A stretch of DNA of 9,945 bases from Fimimonas sp963619835 (GCA_963619835.1 CAVEYD010000034.1:1-9945), one strand, 5' to 3'. Positions 1 through 7,032 are shown, counted from the stretch's first letter. Program-made: numbers and translations. Notes: generated from the sequence alone by a model not told the origin.

Positions 1-417
1 AAGTTAGTGTTAGATAACAGAATTGAACATGTCAATTCGCTTCTTGCTTGTGAATATTTTGTAAGTGGGAAAGTTGTCCATGGTAGAGCGGTTGGTTCGA
101 CTTTAGGTTTTCCGACAGCTAATATAAAAATAGAAAAAACAAAAATTTTGCCTAATGGAGTTTTTGCCGGCAAGTGCGAATTTTTTGTAAATCGAAAAAA
201 AACAGTAAAAAAATGCTTGGTTAACATAGGGGCAAAACCTACGTTTGATATTGATTCCAAAACGATTGAAGTGTTTTTAAAAGACTTTGACGGAAATCTT
301 TATGGTAAAAATATTGTAGTGTACTTGCAAAAATTTGTTAGACCTATCTTAAAATTTGATTGTGCCGATTTGCTTGTAAGTCAGCTAAAAAAAGATTTGA
401 GGTGTCTTGATGATTAG
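1..417 (+). CDS. ribF: Riboflavin kinase / FAD synthetase, C-terminal part (5'-truncated by window edge)
   Basis: The reading frame is open from base 1, so only the C-terminal flavokinase domain of the bifunctional RibF is present. That domain phosphorylates riboflavin to FMN with ATP; the FMN adenylyltransferase domain lies upstream of the window. Visible motifs are G-K-V-V-H-G at about 67-84, followed by L-G-F-P-T-A-N (about 103-123), the nucleotide and metal binding loop of flavokinases. Further on are V-N-I-G-x-K-P-T-F (about 220-246) and I-E-V-F-L-x-D-F-x-G-x-L-Y-G, whose Glu at 268-270 matches the catalytic base of the family. The end (R-P-I-L-K-F ... L-x-x-D) is typical. The stop at 415-417 lies inside the next gene, an 8-base overlap, so the two are probably translationally coupled. 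A GTG at 7 could be read as a start, but the domain would then lack its FAD-synthetase half, so I treat the gene as truncated by the window edge. Confidence 0.93.
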   Translation, partial: KLVLDNRIEHVNSLLACEYFVSGKVVHGRAVGSTLGFPTANIKIEKTKILPNGVFAGKCEFFVNRKKTVKKCLVNIGAKPTFDIDSKTIEVFLKDFDGNLYGKNIVVYLQKFVRPILKFDCADLLVSQLKKDLRCLDD

Positions 418-1255
418 GTTTGGTCCGAGTGGTAATGATAAACAATTTTATGCCGATGGATTTAAGTCTACCGTGGATGCGCCAAAGTGGGTTTTTGAAC
501 ATGGGCTTAATGCTTACGAATACTCGTTTGGCAGAGGTATAAATATCGGTGACGACAAGGCCTGCGAAATTGGTAAACTTTGTAAGCAATTTGATGTTGC
601 GATTTCCGTTCATGCTCCGTATTACATAAACTTTGCCAATCCGGATGATGAAAAAGCAGAAAACTCTTACAATTACATACTAAATAGCGTAAAAAAGCTT
701 AAAGCTTTTGGCGGCGATAGAGTTGTTTTTCATCCGTCAAGTGTTGGCAAGATGAGTCGTGAAGAAGCTGTCGAGCTTACTAAAAAACGTCTTGAAAATC
801 TCGCTAAAATAATAAAAGATAATAATTTGGACGATTGTTGGTACTGCCCCGAAACCATGGGAAGAATAAACCAGATTGGAGATGAAAAAGAAATTGCAGA
901 GTTTTGTAAAATTGCTGATTTTTATCTTCCGACAATCGATTTTGGACACCTAAATGCTCGCACATACGGTGCATTAAAAAATCAAGAAGATTTTGAAAAT
1001 ATTATCAAAACTTTGATTGACTCAATTGGAATTGAGAGAACAAGAAAAATTCACGTACACTTTTCAAAAATTGAGTATTCTAAGGGCGGAGAAGTTAGAC
1101 ATTTGACTTTTGAAGACAATGTGTTTGGGCCGGATTTTTTGCCATTGGCAAAAGTCATTAAAAAATACGATATGTCTCCTGTAATTATTTGCGAGTCTAA
1201 CGGAACGCAAGCAATTGATGCCATATCAATGAAGAATATTTATGAAAGTTTGTAA
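410..1255 (+). CDS. Endonuclease IV-like (AP endonuclease family 2) TIM-barrel protein
   Basis: This 281-residue protein is close to the usual length of endonuclease IV, which cuts DNA 5' to abasic sites in base-excision repair using a tri-metal centre. Candidate metal ligands in order are His68 (V-H-A-P), His108 (F-H-P-S-S), Glu148 (C-P-E-T-M-G-R), Asp177 and His180 (I-D-F-G-H-L-N-A-R), His215 or His217 (H-V-H-F-S-K), His231 (V-R-H-L) and Glu262 (I-C-E-S). The Asp of the E. coli D-x-H ligand pair is replaced: here the triplet reads V-R-H. This resembles a clostridial subfamily often annotated only as a TIM-barrel protein, so the exact substrate is uncertain and I give no gene symbol. I chose the ATG at 410 because GAGGTG (399-404) sits 5 bases before it; a TTG at 407 would be too close to that site. 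It overlaps ribF by 8 bases. Confidence 0.85.
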   Translation: MIRFGPSGNDKQFYADGFKSTVDAPKWVFEHGLNAYEYSFGRGINIGDDKACEIGKLCKQFDVAISVHAPYYINFANPDDEKAENSYNYILNSVKKLKAFGGDRVVFHPSSVGKMSREEAVELTKKRLENLAKIIKDNNLDDCWYCPETMGRINQIGDEKEIAEFCKIADFYLPTIDFGHLNARTYGALKNQEDFENIIKTLIDSIGIERTRKIHVHFSKIEYSKGGEVRHLTFEDNVFGPDFLPLAKVIKKYDMSPVIICESNGTQAIDAISMKNIYESL

Positions 1256-1260
1256 GGAGG
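1253..1260 (+). promoter_or_regulatory. Ribosome binding site of the M24 peptidase gene
   Basis: TAAGGAGG is a full Shine-Dalgarno match, 8 bases before the ATG at 1269. Its first three bases are the stop codon of the preceding gene, so termination and re-initiation are physically linked. It settles the start in favour of 1269 over the in-frame ATG at 1242, which lies inside the upstream gene. Confidence 0.85.
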
Positions 1261-1268
1261 TTGGTTTT

Positions 1269-2333
1269 ATGAAAAATACAGACAAACTTTTTAGCTTAGC
1301 TAATGTAGATGCTATGCTTATTACAAGTGAGAAAAACAGATTTTATTTTACGGAATTTGCTTCGACTTTCGGTTACTTGGCTTTGTTGCCTGACGGACAA
1401 GTTTTTGTGACAGATCCGAGATATTACGAAATGGCGCAATGTTTGGAAGCTGACGGCATTAAAGTTGTTCAAATTGCAAACGGTACAAGTGCCGATCAAA
1501 CGATGCTTGACGTCTTTTACGCAAGAAATGTTCATACGATAGGTTACGAAGATACTGAGATAACCGTCAAGGAATTTGAAGCTTTAAAAAAGACTTATGC
1601 TAACTTTAAGCTTGTACCCGTGGGCAGTCAAATAAATACTGTTAGAAGTGTTAAGACTGATGCTGAAATTGAGTACATAAAAAAGGCTCAAAGCATAACA
1701 GACAAGGCTTTTAGCGAAATTTTGGGAATAATCAAGGAAGGCATGACTGAGAAAGAACTTGCCGTTGAACTTGAATACCGTATGGCGAAAAACGGTGCAG
1801 AAGGACTTGCTTTTGAAACTATAATTGCAAGCGGATTAAATAGCAGTAAACCTCATGCTCATCCAAGTGATAAAAAAATTGTTTGCGGAGATCCTATTAC
1901 GATGGATTTTGGCGCAAGATATCATGGGTACTGCTCGGATATGACACGTACTGTGTTCTTGGGCGAGCCTTCGGCAGAAATGCACAAAATTTACAATGTT
2001 GTGCTTTTAGCTCAAAAAGCAGGAATTGCAAATGCTTATTGCGGAATGTCCGGAAAAGAATACGACGCAATTTGTAGGGAAGTTATTAAGGCTAACGGCT
2101 ATGAAAAATATTTTACTCACAGCACAGGACACAGCCTGGGAATTGATATCCATGAGCAACCTTACGGAAGCATGCGTTCGAACGACACGATTGGACATAA
2201 TCAACTAATTACTTGCGAGCCCGGTATTTATGTTCCCGGAGTTGGCGGTGTGAGAATTGAAGATTTGCTTGTTGTCAAAGAAGATTGTGTTATTGACTTG
2301 ACTACTTCAAATAAAAATATTATAATATTGTAG
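1269..2333 (+). CDS. M24 family Xaa-Pro aminopeptidase
   Basis: This 354-residue protein has the two-domain layout of Xaa-Pro aminopeptidases and prolidases, cytoplasmic enzymes that remove N-terminal residues preceding proline. The N-terminal creatinase-like domain covers about residues 1-125, with T-D-P-R-Y at 48-52. The C-terminal pita-bread catalytic domain follows. Its five dinuclear metal ligands are all visible: Asp213 and Asp224 (M-D-F-G...S-D-M-T-R-T), His288 (S-T-G-H-S-L-G), Glu317 (C-E-P-G-I-Y) and Glu331 (R-I-E-D). His196 (K-P-H-A-H-P) and His295 (I-H-E) are the usual substrate-site histidines. It lies directly before efp, as the Bacillus homologue yqhT does. EF-P rescues ribosomes stalled on polyproline, so the pair is thematically consistent (inference). 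The family is clear; exact specificity (aminopeptidase or dipeptidase) is not. Confidence 0.93.
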   Translation: MKNTDKLFSLANVDAMLITSEKNRFYFTEFASTFGYLALLPDGQVFVTDPRYYEMAQCLEADGIKVVQIANGTSADQTMLDVFYARNVHTIGYEDTEITVKEFEALKKTYANFKLVPVGSQINTVRSVKTDAEIEYIKKAQSITDKAFSEILGIIKEGMTEKELAVELEYRMAKNGAEGLAFETIIASGLNSSKPHAHPSDKKIVCGDPITMDFGARYHGYCSDMTRTVFLGEPSAEMHKIYNVVLLAQKAGIANAYCGMSGKEYDAICREVIKANGYEKYFTHSTGHSLGIDIHEQPYGSMRSNDTIGHNQLITCEPGIYVPGVGGVRIEDLLVVKEDCVIDLTTSNKNIIIL

Positions 2334-2357
2334 AATAAATAGGGAGGAATCATTTTT

Positions 2358-2918
2358 ATGATTTTAGCAGGCGATTTTAGAAAAGGTGTTACCTTTGTTT
2401 ACAACAACGGAGTTTATGTTATTGTTGACTTTCAACACGTTAAACCGGGTAAAGGCGCTGCATTTGTTAGAACAAAGATAAAGAACGTAATGACAGGCGC
2501 TGTAAGAGAAGAAACTTTTAACCCATCAGAAAAATTTGAACTTGCTCACATTGAAAACAAGGATATGGAATATCTTTACAGCGATGGAGATATTTACTAT
2601 TTTATGGATAGTGAAACCTACGAACAAGTTCCCCTTAACAAAGACAAGGTTGCAGAGGCTTTGCAATTTTTGAAAGAGAATATGGTTGCAACAATCAAAT
2701 TCTTTAAAGGTGAGGCATTCTCTGTTGAACCTCCTAACTTTGTTGTTTTGGAAGTAATTAAGTGTGAACCTGCTGTTGCCGGCAACACTGCTACAAATGC
2801 AACTAAGCCTGCTACTCTTGAAACAGGTTACAACATTATGGTTCCTATGTTTGTTAATGAAGGAGATAAAATCCGTATTGACACTCGTACGGGCGAATAC
2901 ATGGAAAGAACAAAGTAA
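2358..2918 (+). CDS. efp: Translation elongation factor P
   Basis: The 186-residue product matches the usual EF-P length of about 185. EF-P binds between the P and E sites of the ribosome and promotes peptide bond formation at polyproline stretches. The three beta-barrel domains can be followed. The N-terminal KOW-like domain carries the tip loop K-P-G-K-G-A-A-F, in which Lys32 is the residue modified in many bacteria; in B. subtilis it carries 5-aminopentanol. The middle OB domain spans about 65-128. The C-terminal domain ends in the family signature N-E-G-D-K-I-R-I-D-T-R-T-G-E-Y (about 167-181). The start ATG at 2358 has GGGAGG (2342-2347) 10 bases before it, slightly long but workable. It is the last gene of its unit, followed by a probable terminator hairpin. 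Confidence 0.97.
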   Translation: MILAGDFRKGVTFVYNNGVYVIVDFQHVKPGKGAAFVRTKIKNVMTGAVREETFNPSEKFELAHIENKDMEYLYSDGDIYYFMDSETYEQVPLNKDKVAEALQFLKENMVATIKFFKGEAFSVEPPNFVVLEVIKCEPAVAGNTATNATKPATLETGYNIMVPMFVNEGDKIRIDTRTGEYMERTK

Positions 2919-2932
2919 TTTTTTGTTTTACT

Positions 2933-2960
2933 AAAAGGGTGCGTTTTTACGTACCCTTTT
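2933..2960 (+). terminator. Probable intrinsic terminator after efp
   Basis: An 11-bp inverted repeat, AAAAGGGTGCG (2933-2943) with CGTACCCTTTT (2950-2960), has one G-U wobble and a 6-base loop. The descending arm ends in four T and is followed by an AT-rich tail (GCTAATTTATTTT). The T tract is short, so termination may be incomplete. It lies 14 bases after the efp stop and before a new promoter. Confidence 0.7.
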
Positions 2961-3051
2961 GCTAATTTATTTTGAATATTTGATTTATAAAATAGTTTTT
3001 ATTCAATAGAAATGTTGAATTAAATTGTATTATTTTATTTTATATTGAATG

Positions 3052-3080
3052 TTGTTTTTTAACTTTTAATATGGTATAAT
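3052..3080 (+). promoter_or_regulatory. Sigma-A type promoter for the Asp23-nusB-folD-xse-ispA operon
   Basis: A perfect TATAAT lies at 3075-3080, preceded by TG-N (3072-3074, an extended -10). A TTGTTT at 3052-3057 is 17 bases upstream as a weak -35. Transcription would begin near 3087, leaving a leader of about 28 bases. A ribosome site GGGAG (3105-3109) lies 5 bases before the ATG at 3115. It is the best promoter match I found in the window. Confidence 0.75.
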
Positions 3081-3114
3081 AAAAATAATATAGTTTAAAT
3101 TTTAGGGAGTTTTT

Positions 3115-3444
3115 ATGAAAGTTATAAACAAACAAGACGATTCCGGTAGACTTGTGTACAATAGCGATATTTTGAGAGATATTGTAGACTGCGCTTTGGG
3201 AGAAGTTGAAGGCGTTGTAAAATTTGCAGAGAATAGTAAACAGTACAAAGAATCGATTAAGGTTGAAACTTTGAATAATGATATTACCGTTGATGTTTAT
3301 GTTAAGTTGATTTATTCGGCGGAGGTTTCGGAAGTTGCAAGCAGAATTCAAGGTACTGTTAAAAATACTATTGAAAATATGACGGAATTTAAAGTTCAAT
3401 CGGTCAACGTCCATGTGATTGACGTTGAATTTGCTGACAACTGA
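3115..3444 (+). CDS. Asp23/Gls24 family protein (YqhY-like)
   Basis: This small protein of 109 residues belongs to the Asp23/Gls24 (DUF322) family. Signs are the opening G-R-L-V-Y-N-S-D-I-L-R-D-I-V, the central E-V-E-G-V-V-K-F, an alternating beta segment (I-T-V-D-V-Y-V-K-L) and the ending V-N-V-H-V-I-D-V-E-F. It has no signal peptide or membrane segment. The homologue in this position in Bacillus, YqhY, lies next to accB-accC and nusB and is linked to control of acetyl-CoA carboxylase. No acc genes are visible here, so that role is only a possibility. It is the first gene of the second operon, with a ribosome site at 3105-3109. Family membership is fairly certain, function is not. Confidence 0.85.
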   Translation: MKVINKQDDSGRLVYNSDILRDIVDCALGEVEGVVKFAENSKQYKESIKVETLNNDITVDVYVKLIYSAEVSEVASRIQGTVKNTIENMTEFKVQSVNVHVIDVEFADN

Positions 3445-3478
3445 TTTTTGTACGTAAATATTTTTGTTTGGAGTTTTT

Positions 3479-3871
3479 ATGAGAAGTTACGCGAGAGAAG
3501 TTGCTTTTTGCAAACTTTACACATACATTATGACCGGTGAAGTTGACATAGATTTAAGCCAATTCGACCAAGATAAATTAACTGACGAAGATAAACAATT
3601 TGCTTTGGATTTGTACAAAGGAGCAATTGAATATAAAGCTGAAGAAGATGCAATAGTTTCGGAATATGCAAAAGGCTTTAAGCTTTCACGCATTTATAGG
3701 TTGGACCTTGCAGCTTTGGAGCTTGCACTTTTTGAAATGATTCACATGGATACGCCACATCCCATTGTTATAAACGAGGCTGTTGGTTTTTCTAAAAAAT
3801 ATAGCACTGAAAAAAGCGTTTCGTATGTAAACGGAATATTGGCAGCCTACGAAAGAGGTGCTTCTAAATGA
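3479..3871 (+). CDS. nusB: Transcription antitermination factor NusB
   Basis: The 130-residue all-helical protein matches NusB, which binds boxA RNA with NusE (ribosomal protein S10) and prevents premature termination of rRNA transcripts. The N-terminal R-x-x-A-R-E-x-A-F of the family is present at residues 2-10. The C-terminal half has the strongest signature: H-P-I-V-I-N-E-A-V (about 97-105), K-K-Y-S and the closing Y-V-N-G-I-L. The middle segment S-R-I-Y-R-L-D-L-A-A-L-E-L-A-L-F-E is the conserved helix pair. I chose the ATG at 3479 because GGAG (3470-3473) is 5 bases upstream; a TTG at 3464 would lie before that ribosome site. The stop overlaps the folD start by 4 bases (ATGA). Confidence 0.95.
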   Translation: MRSYAREVAFCKLYTYIMTGEVDIDLSQFDQDKLTDEDKQFALDLYKGAIEYKAEEDAIVSEYAKGFKLSRIYRLDLAALELALFEMIHMDTPHPIVINEAVGFSKKYSTEKSVSYVNGILAAYERGASK

Positions 3872-4686
3872 GTCTTATTATGTACGGGAAACCACTTGCC
3901 GATGATATTGCAAAAAATATCAAAAGCAGGCTGGAAGAAAAAGGACTTAAGCCAACTTTGTGCATAATTGGACTTGATGACAAAAAATGGCTTCAATATA
4001 GTAATTCTCTTGTTAAGTCTTGCGAAAACTATGGATTTAGCTCGAAAGAACAAATCTTTGATGAAGATGTGTCTTTTGACGAATTTCGCGATTTTGTTGT
4101 AAACGCGAGCAAAGATAGTAAAATTGATGGAATTATCTTGCAGCAACCATTGCCTGAAAAGTTGCGTGGTGTGGTAAATTTTGTTGATGTTGACAAAGAT
4201 GTAGATTGCTTAAATCCCATGTCGGTAGCAAATTTATATTTGGGCAAAGATGGATATAGACCTGCCACAGCACTTGCTGTTGTTAGGCTTTTAGAGTATT
4301 ACGGCTTTAGTTTGCAAGGAAAAAATATGGTTATTGTAGGGCGTGGAAATGCAGTTGGAAAACCTCTTGCGTTGATTGCTCTTTCTAAAAATGCTACGAT
4401 AACCGTATGTCATACCAAAACGGTAGATCTACCATCTATTTGTAAAAGGGCAGATATTCTTGTGTCGGCATGCGGTGTGCCCGGGATCATAAAAAATAAT
4501 TATGTTTCCGACGATGCTGTTGTTTGCGATGTGGGGCTTAGCTTCGTAGATGGCAAAACTTGTGGCGATGTTGATAGCGATGTGTATGATTTGTGTAAGG
4601 CTATATCGCCTGTTCCCAAAGGTATTGGTCCCGTTACACGTGCCGTTTTGTTTGAACAACTTGCAAATAAAATTTTGAATAAATAG
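3868..4686 (+). CDS. folD: FolD-family methylene-THF dehydrogenase/cyclohydrolase, cyclohydrolase lysine missing
   Basis: At 272 residues the protein is slightly shorter than typical FolD (about 280-290), a cytoplasmic enzyme interconverting 5,10-methylene-THF, methenyl-THF and 10-formyl-THF. Recognised parts are L-Q-Q-P-L-P (91-96), D-K-D-V-D (109-113), the Rossmann nucleotide site G-R-G-N-A-V-G-K-P (158-166), A-T-I-T-V-C-H-T-K-T-V-D-L-P (176-189) and G-I-G-P-V-T (252-257). The active-site motif Y-x-x-x-K, whose Lys is Lys54 in E. coli and catalyses the cyclohydrolase step, reads Y44-S-N-S-L48 here. The nearest Lys is Lys50, two positions later. The usual P-C-T-P is P-A-T-A (132-135). Some clostridial FolD variants share this pattern as I remember them. 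The dehydrogenase role is likely, but the cyclohydrolase activity is open. The ATGA overlap with nusB implies coupled translation. Confidence 0.9.
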   Translation: MSLIMYGKPLADDIAKNIKSRLEEKGLKPTLCIIGLDDKKWLQYSNSLVKSCENYGFSSKEQIFDEDVSFDEFRDFVVNASKDSKIDGIILQQPLPEKLRGVVNFVDVDKDVDCLNPMSVANLYLGKDGYRPATALAVVRLLEYYGFSLQGKNMVIVGRGNAVGKPLALIALSKNATITVCHTKTVDLPSICKRADILVSACGVPGIIKNNYVSDDAVVCDVGLSFVDGKTCGDVDSDVYDLCKAISPVPKGIGPVTRAVLFEQLANKILNK

Positions 4687-4775
4687 ATTTTTTTTAACTT
4701 TTTTTTGAAAAATATTTTTTTGCTAATAATCAAAAAATAGATTTTAGAAATATTTAACTGTTATAAACGAAAGAT
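4687..4775 (+). other. AT-rich spacer with T runs between folD and xseA
   Basis: This 89-base gap holds runs of 7 or 8 T (for example 4688-4695 and 4699-4706) and A runs, but no GC-bearing hairpin. I see no convincing terminator. A TTGAAA at 4705-4710 has no correctly spaced -10. The xseA start has no recognisable Shine-Dalgarno, only CGAAAG at 4768-4773. Confidence 0.5.
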
Positions 4776-5960
4776 ATGACAATTTCGGTAACACAATTAA
4801 ATAATTACATAAAAGGGATATTTGATCTCGACGGATTGATGCAATTTGTTTCTGTTTGTGGGGAGATCACCAACGTCAAGCAGAATGGTACAGGATTCTA
4901 TTTTACTATTAAAGATGATAGTAGTGCCGTAAACTGCTTTTGCTATGGCAATACCGGAGTTCCTGTTACCGGCGCGATGGCTGTCATTGAAGGGAAGGTC
5001 AATTTTTGGCCTAAAAGCGGTTCGATTTCGTTGTTTGTACGTAAACTGGTGATTTCTACAAATACGGGTGAAGCATACCTTAAGTTTTTAGAGTTAAAAG
5101 ATAAACTTAGTAAGGAAGGCTTGTTTGATGCCGACAGAAAGATTGTCGTTCCCAAATGTTGCGAAAAAATAGGTGTAGTCACAAGCGAAACCGGGGCTGT
5201 TATTCACGATATTGAAAAAGTTTCATTTAGAAGGCAACCTTTTACGAAAATTATTCTTTATCCTGTTAAGGTTCAGGGTATTGGCGCAGAACAGGAAATT
5301 TGTAACGGCATAAAGTTTTTCGCAAACTGTAAAAATCCTGAGTTTGATGTGGATGTTATTATTGTAGGACGTGGCGGGGGAAGTAACGAAGACTTGTCTG
5401 TGTTTAATTCCGAATCGATTGTTAGAGAAATTGCTGATTGCAAAAAGCCTGTAGTTTCTGCCGTTGGACATAACGTCGATTACACATTGTGTGACTTTGT
5501 AGCAGATGCTCGAGCGGCTACACCGAGTGAGGCTGCCGAACTTGTGACAATTGATTCTGCACTTAAAACTAAAAACATTTTGGATATGTTAAACGGTTCG
5601 TTTAATAGATTGCAACTTGGCTTAAAAAAATCGTTTGATAGTGTAAAAATTGATCTACGAAGAGTTTATAGAGAAACAGAAAGAAAAGTTGACGACAACA
5701 TTGAACACGTAAACAATATTCTTATCGATAAGAACAATTTGCTGAAAAATAAAATTGAAAATTTCCAAAACAAAATTGATAACGACATTACAAAGTTGTC
5801 GAGTAATAATCCGGCTAATATTTTGAAGAAAGGGTACTCTTACTTAAAAAAAGACAAGGAAAATGTATGTTCGGTTGAAAATGTAGCTGTTGGCGATAAT
5901 TTGGAAGTTGTTCTTTTAGATGGTAAACTTGGTGTAACAGTTAACGATATTAAAAAATAA
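4776..5960 (+). CDS. xseA: Exodeoxyribonuclease VII large subunit
   Basis: At 394 residues this is at the short end for XseA (about 400-450). Exonuclease VII degrades single-stranded DNA in both directions to short oligonucleotides in recombination and mismatch repair. The N-terminal OB-fold (about 1-100) begins I-S-V-T-Q-L-N-N-Y-I-K, the family's opening, which supports the ATG at 4776 despite a poor ribosome site. The catalytic domain has G-V-V-T-S-E-T-G-A-V-I-H-D-I (133-146), V-G-R-G-G-G-S-N-E-D-L (197-207), V-G-H-N-V-D-Y-T-L-C-D (230-240) and A-R-A-A-T-P-S-E-A-A-E (245-255). Residues about 260-345 are a long charged helical stalk, probably coiled coil, where small subunits bind. The C-terminal beta segment (L-K-K-G-Y-S-Y...L-D-G-K-L) is typical. 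It is followed 23 bases later by xseB. Confidence 0.95.
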   Translation: MTISVTQLNNYIKGIFDLDGLMQFVSVCGEITNVKQNGTGFYFTIKDDSSAVNCFCYGNTGVPVTGAMAVIEGKVNFWPKSGSISLFVRKLVISTNTGEAYLKFLELKDKLSKEGLFDADRKIVVPKCCEKIGVVTSETGAVIHDIEKVSFRRQPFTKIILYPVKVQGIGAEQEICNGIKFFANCKNPEFDVDVIIVGRGGGSNEDLSVFNSESIVREIADCKKPVVSAVGHNVDYTLCDFVADARAATPSEAAELVTIDSALKTKNILDMLNGSFNRLQLGLKKSFDSVKIDLRRVYRETERKVDDNIEHVNNILIDKNNLLKNKIENFQNKIDNDITKLSSNNPANILKKGYSYLKKDKENVCSVENVAVGDNLEVVLLDGKLGVTVNDIKK

Positions 5961-5983
5961 TTATCTTTTATTCGGGTGATTTT

Positions 5984-6181
5984 ATGAAATTGGAAGAAAA
6001 ACTGGCTAAACTTGATGAGTTGGCTACAAAAATAGAAGAAGAAAAATCTTTGGAAAAATCGCTGGAAATATTTGAAGAAAGTGTTTCCTTGGCGCAAGAT
6101 TGTATTAAATCGCTAAATGATTGTAAAGGTAAATTGGTTGTTTTACAAGAACAACTTAAGGAGGTTTCTAATGTCGAATAA
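5984..6181 (+). CDS. xseB: Exodeoxyribonuclease VII small subunit
   Basis: This 65-residue protein is predicted to be almost wholly helical. It has the typical XseB pattern: E-x-K-L-A-K-L-D-E-L near the start, then L-E-K-S-L-E-I-F-E-E-S-V-S-L-A (about 23-37) and a final helix with coiled-coil spacing. Several copies bind the stalk of XseA to make active exonuclease VII. A GGGTGA (5974-5979) precedes the ATG by 4 bases, a weak ribosome site. Its end overlaps ispA by 11 bases and contains the strong ribosome site of ispA. Length, composition and position directly after xseA make the call firm. Confidence 0.92.
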   Translation: MKLEEKLAKLDELATKIEEEKSLEKSLEIFEESVSLAQDCIKSLNDCKGKLVVLQEQLKEVSNVE

Positions 6182-6983
6182 ACTTGATACTAAATACGTT
6201 GATGAGATTGTAAGAAAGTTTTTGCCTGAAAGTCATACAAAAGTTGCGCAAGCAATGGAATATAGTTTATTTTCAGGTGGAAAACGTGCCAGACCGTTGT
6301 TGCTACTTGCTACAGCTAAAGCTGTTGGCGGAAAAATTTCTAATAATGCTAAAATTTTGGCGGCAGCGTTGGAGTTTATTCACACTTACTCGTTGATTCA
6401 TGACGATTTGCCGAGCATGGACAATGACGATATAAGACGTGGAAAACGTTCTTGCCATAGCCAATATGGTGAGGCATGTGCCGTTCTTGCGGGAGATGCT
6501 CTGTTAAACTTGGCGTGTGAAACTGTGTTTTTGGGTAATTTTTCTGAAAAGAATTACAAAGATGCTTGCTCGGCTTTGTTTCATTACAGCGGAATCAATG
6601 GCATGATTTTAGGTCAAAACCTTGATTTATTTACTGAAACCAAAAGTTTAGACGATGCCGACAACGTCGCTTTACACAAAACAGGTGATTTGATTAGAGC
6701 TGCACTTGTCTGTGGGGCGCTTTGTGGTGGAGCAAGTAAAAAAGAAGTGGAAATTTTTGACCAAATTGGTGAAAGATTTGGTAAAGCTTATCAAGTGATA
6801 GATGACATGCTTGACAGTCAAAAATGTGAACGTAGTTACTTGGATGTACTAAGCGAACGTGAGTGCAAAGAGTATGCTGAAAAATTAACTGCTGAAATTT
6901 TTGATCTTTGTGATAGTTTGCCTAATTACGATTTGTCGCATTTGCGTGTTTATGCTCAGAAGAATTTGGAGCGTAATCACTAA
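6171..6983 (+). CDS. ispA: Polyprenyl (farnesyl diphosphate) synthase, shortened C-terminal region
   Basis: The enzyme condenses isopentenyl diphosphate with dimethylallyl and geranyl diphosphate to FPP, the precursor of undecaprenyl and other isoprenoids. Visible motifs are G-G-K-R-A-R-P (36-42), the first aspartate-rich motif D-D-L-P-S-M-D (78-84), G-Q-N-L-D (148-152), the Lys-Thr pair (170-171) and the second motif D-D-M-L-D (211-215). Tyr73, five residues before the first aspartate pair, fits a farnesyl-length product. The usual segment after the second motif, which contains a conserved G-K-x-T-Y, is shortened: only S-Q-K-C-E-R-S-Y remains before the last helices. That accounts for 270 rather than about 290-300 residues. 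The ATG at 6171 has TAAGGAGG (6157-6164) 6 bases upstream. A start at 6117 would lie inside xseB in another frame and has no such site. In this locus type it is followed by OLE RNA and dxs. Confidence 0.93.
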   Translation: MSNKLDTKYVDEIVRKFLPESHTKVAQAMEYSLFSGGKRARPLLLLATAKAVGGKISNNAKILAAALEFIHTYSLIHDDLPSMDNDDIRRGKRSCHSQYGEACAVLAGDALLNLACETVFLGNFSEKNYKDACSALFHYSGINGMILGQNLDLFTETKSLDDADNVALHKTGDLIRAALVCGALCGGASKKEVEIFDQIGERFGKAYQVIDDMLDSQKCERSYLDVLSERECKEYAEKLTAEIFDLCDSLPNYDLSHLRVYAQKNLERNH

Positions 6984-6998
6984 TAGACAATATATTTG

Positions 6999-7027
6999 TT
7001 GCATAGATTTAAAATTTATGCTAAAAT
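6999..7027 (+). promoter_or_regulatory. Promoter directly upstream of OLE RNA
   Basis: TAAAAT (7022-7027) is preceded by TG-N (7019-7021), an extended -10, and by TTGCAT (6999-7004) at a spacing of 17. Transcription would start near 7034, about 32 bases before the first base of the closing helix of OLE RNA. It lies just after the ispA stop, so the RNA could be made from this promoter as well as by read-through from the operon. Confidence 0.65.
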
Positions 7028-7032
7028 GATTT

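Noticed and set aside
1242..1268. Upstream ATG as the start of the M24 peptidase.
   Set aside because: The strong TAAGGAGG at 1253-1260 lies after it and is correctly placed for the ATG at 1269.
3001..3049. Inverted ATTCAA/TTGAAT copies (3001-3006, 3015-3020, 3044-3049) as an operator upstream of the Asp23 promoter.
   Set aside because: Short, AT-only and not matching a regulator site I recognise; likely chance in this composition.
3040..3414. Minus-strand open frame of 124 codons opposite the Asp23 gene.
   Set aside because: Asn- and Ile-rich mirror of an AT-rich gene, and it would run through the promoter of the plus-strand operon.
4705..4733. Possible promoter upstream of xseA (TTGAAA with TAATAAT).
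   Set aside because: The spacing is only 13-14 bases, too short, and the region is almost pure A and T, where such matches arise by chance.
6117..6170. Upstream start for ispA giving 18 more residues.
   Set aside because: It lies inside xseB without a ribosome site, while ATG 6171 has TAAGGAGG 6 bases upstream and gives the normal N-terminus.
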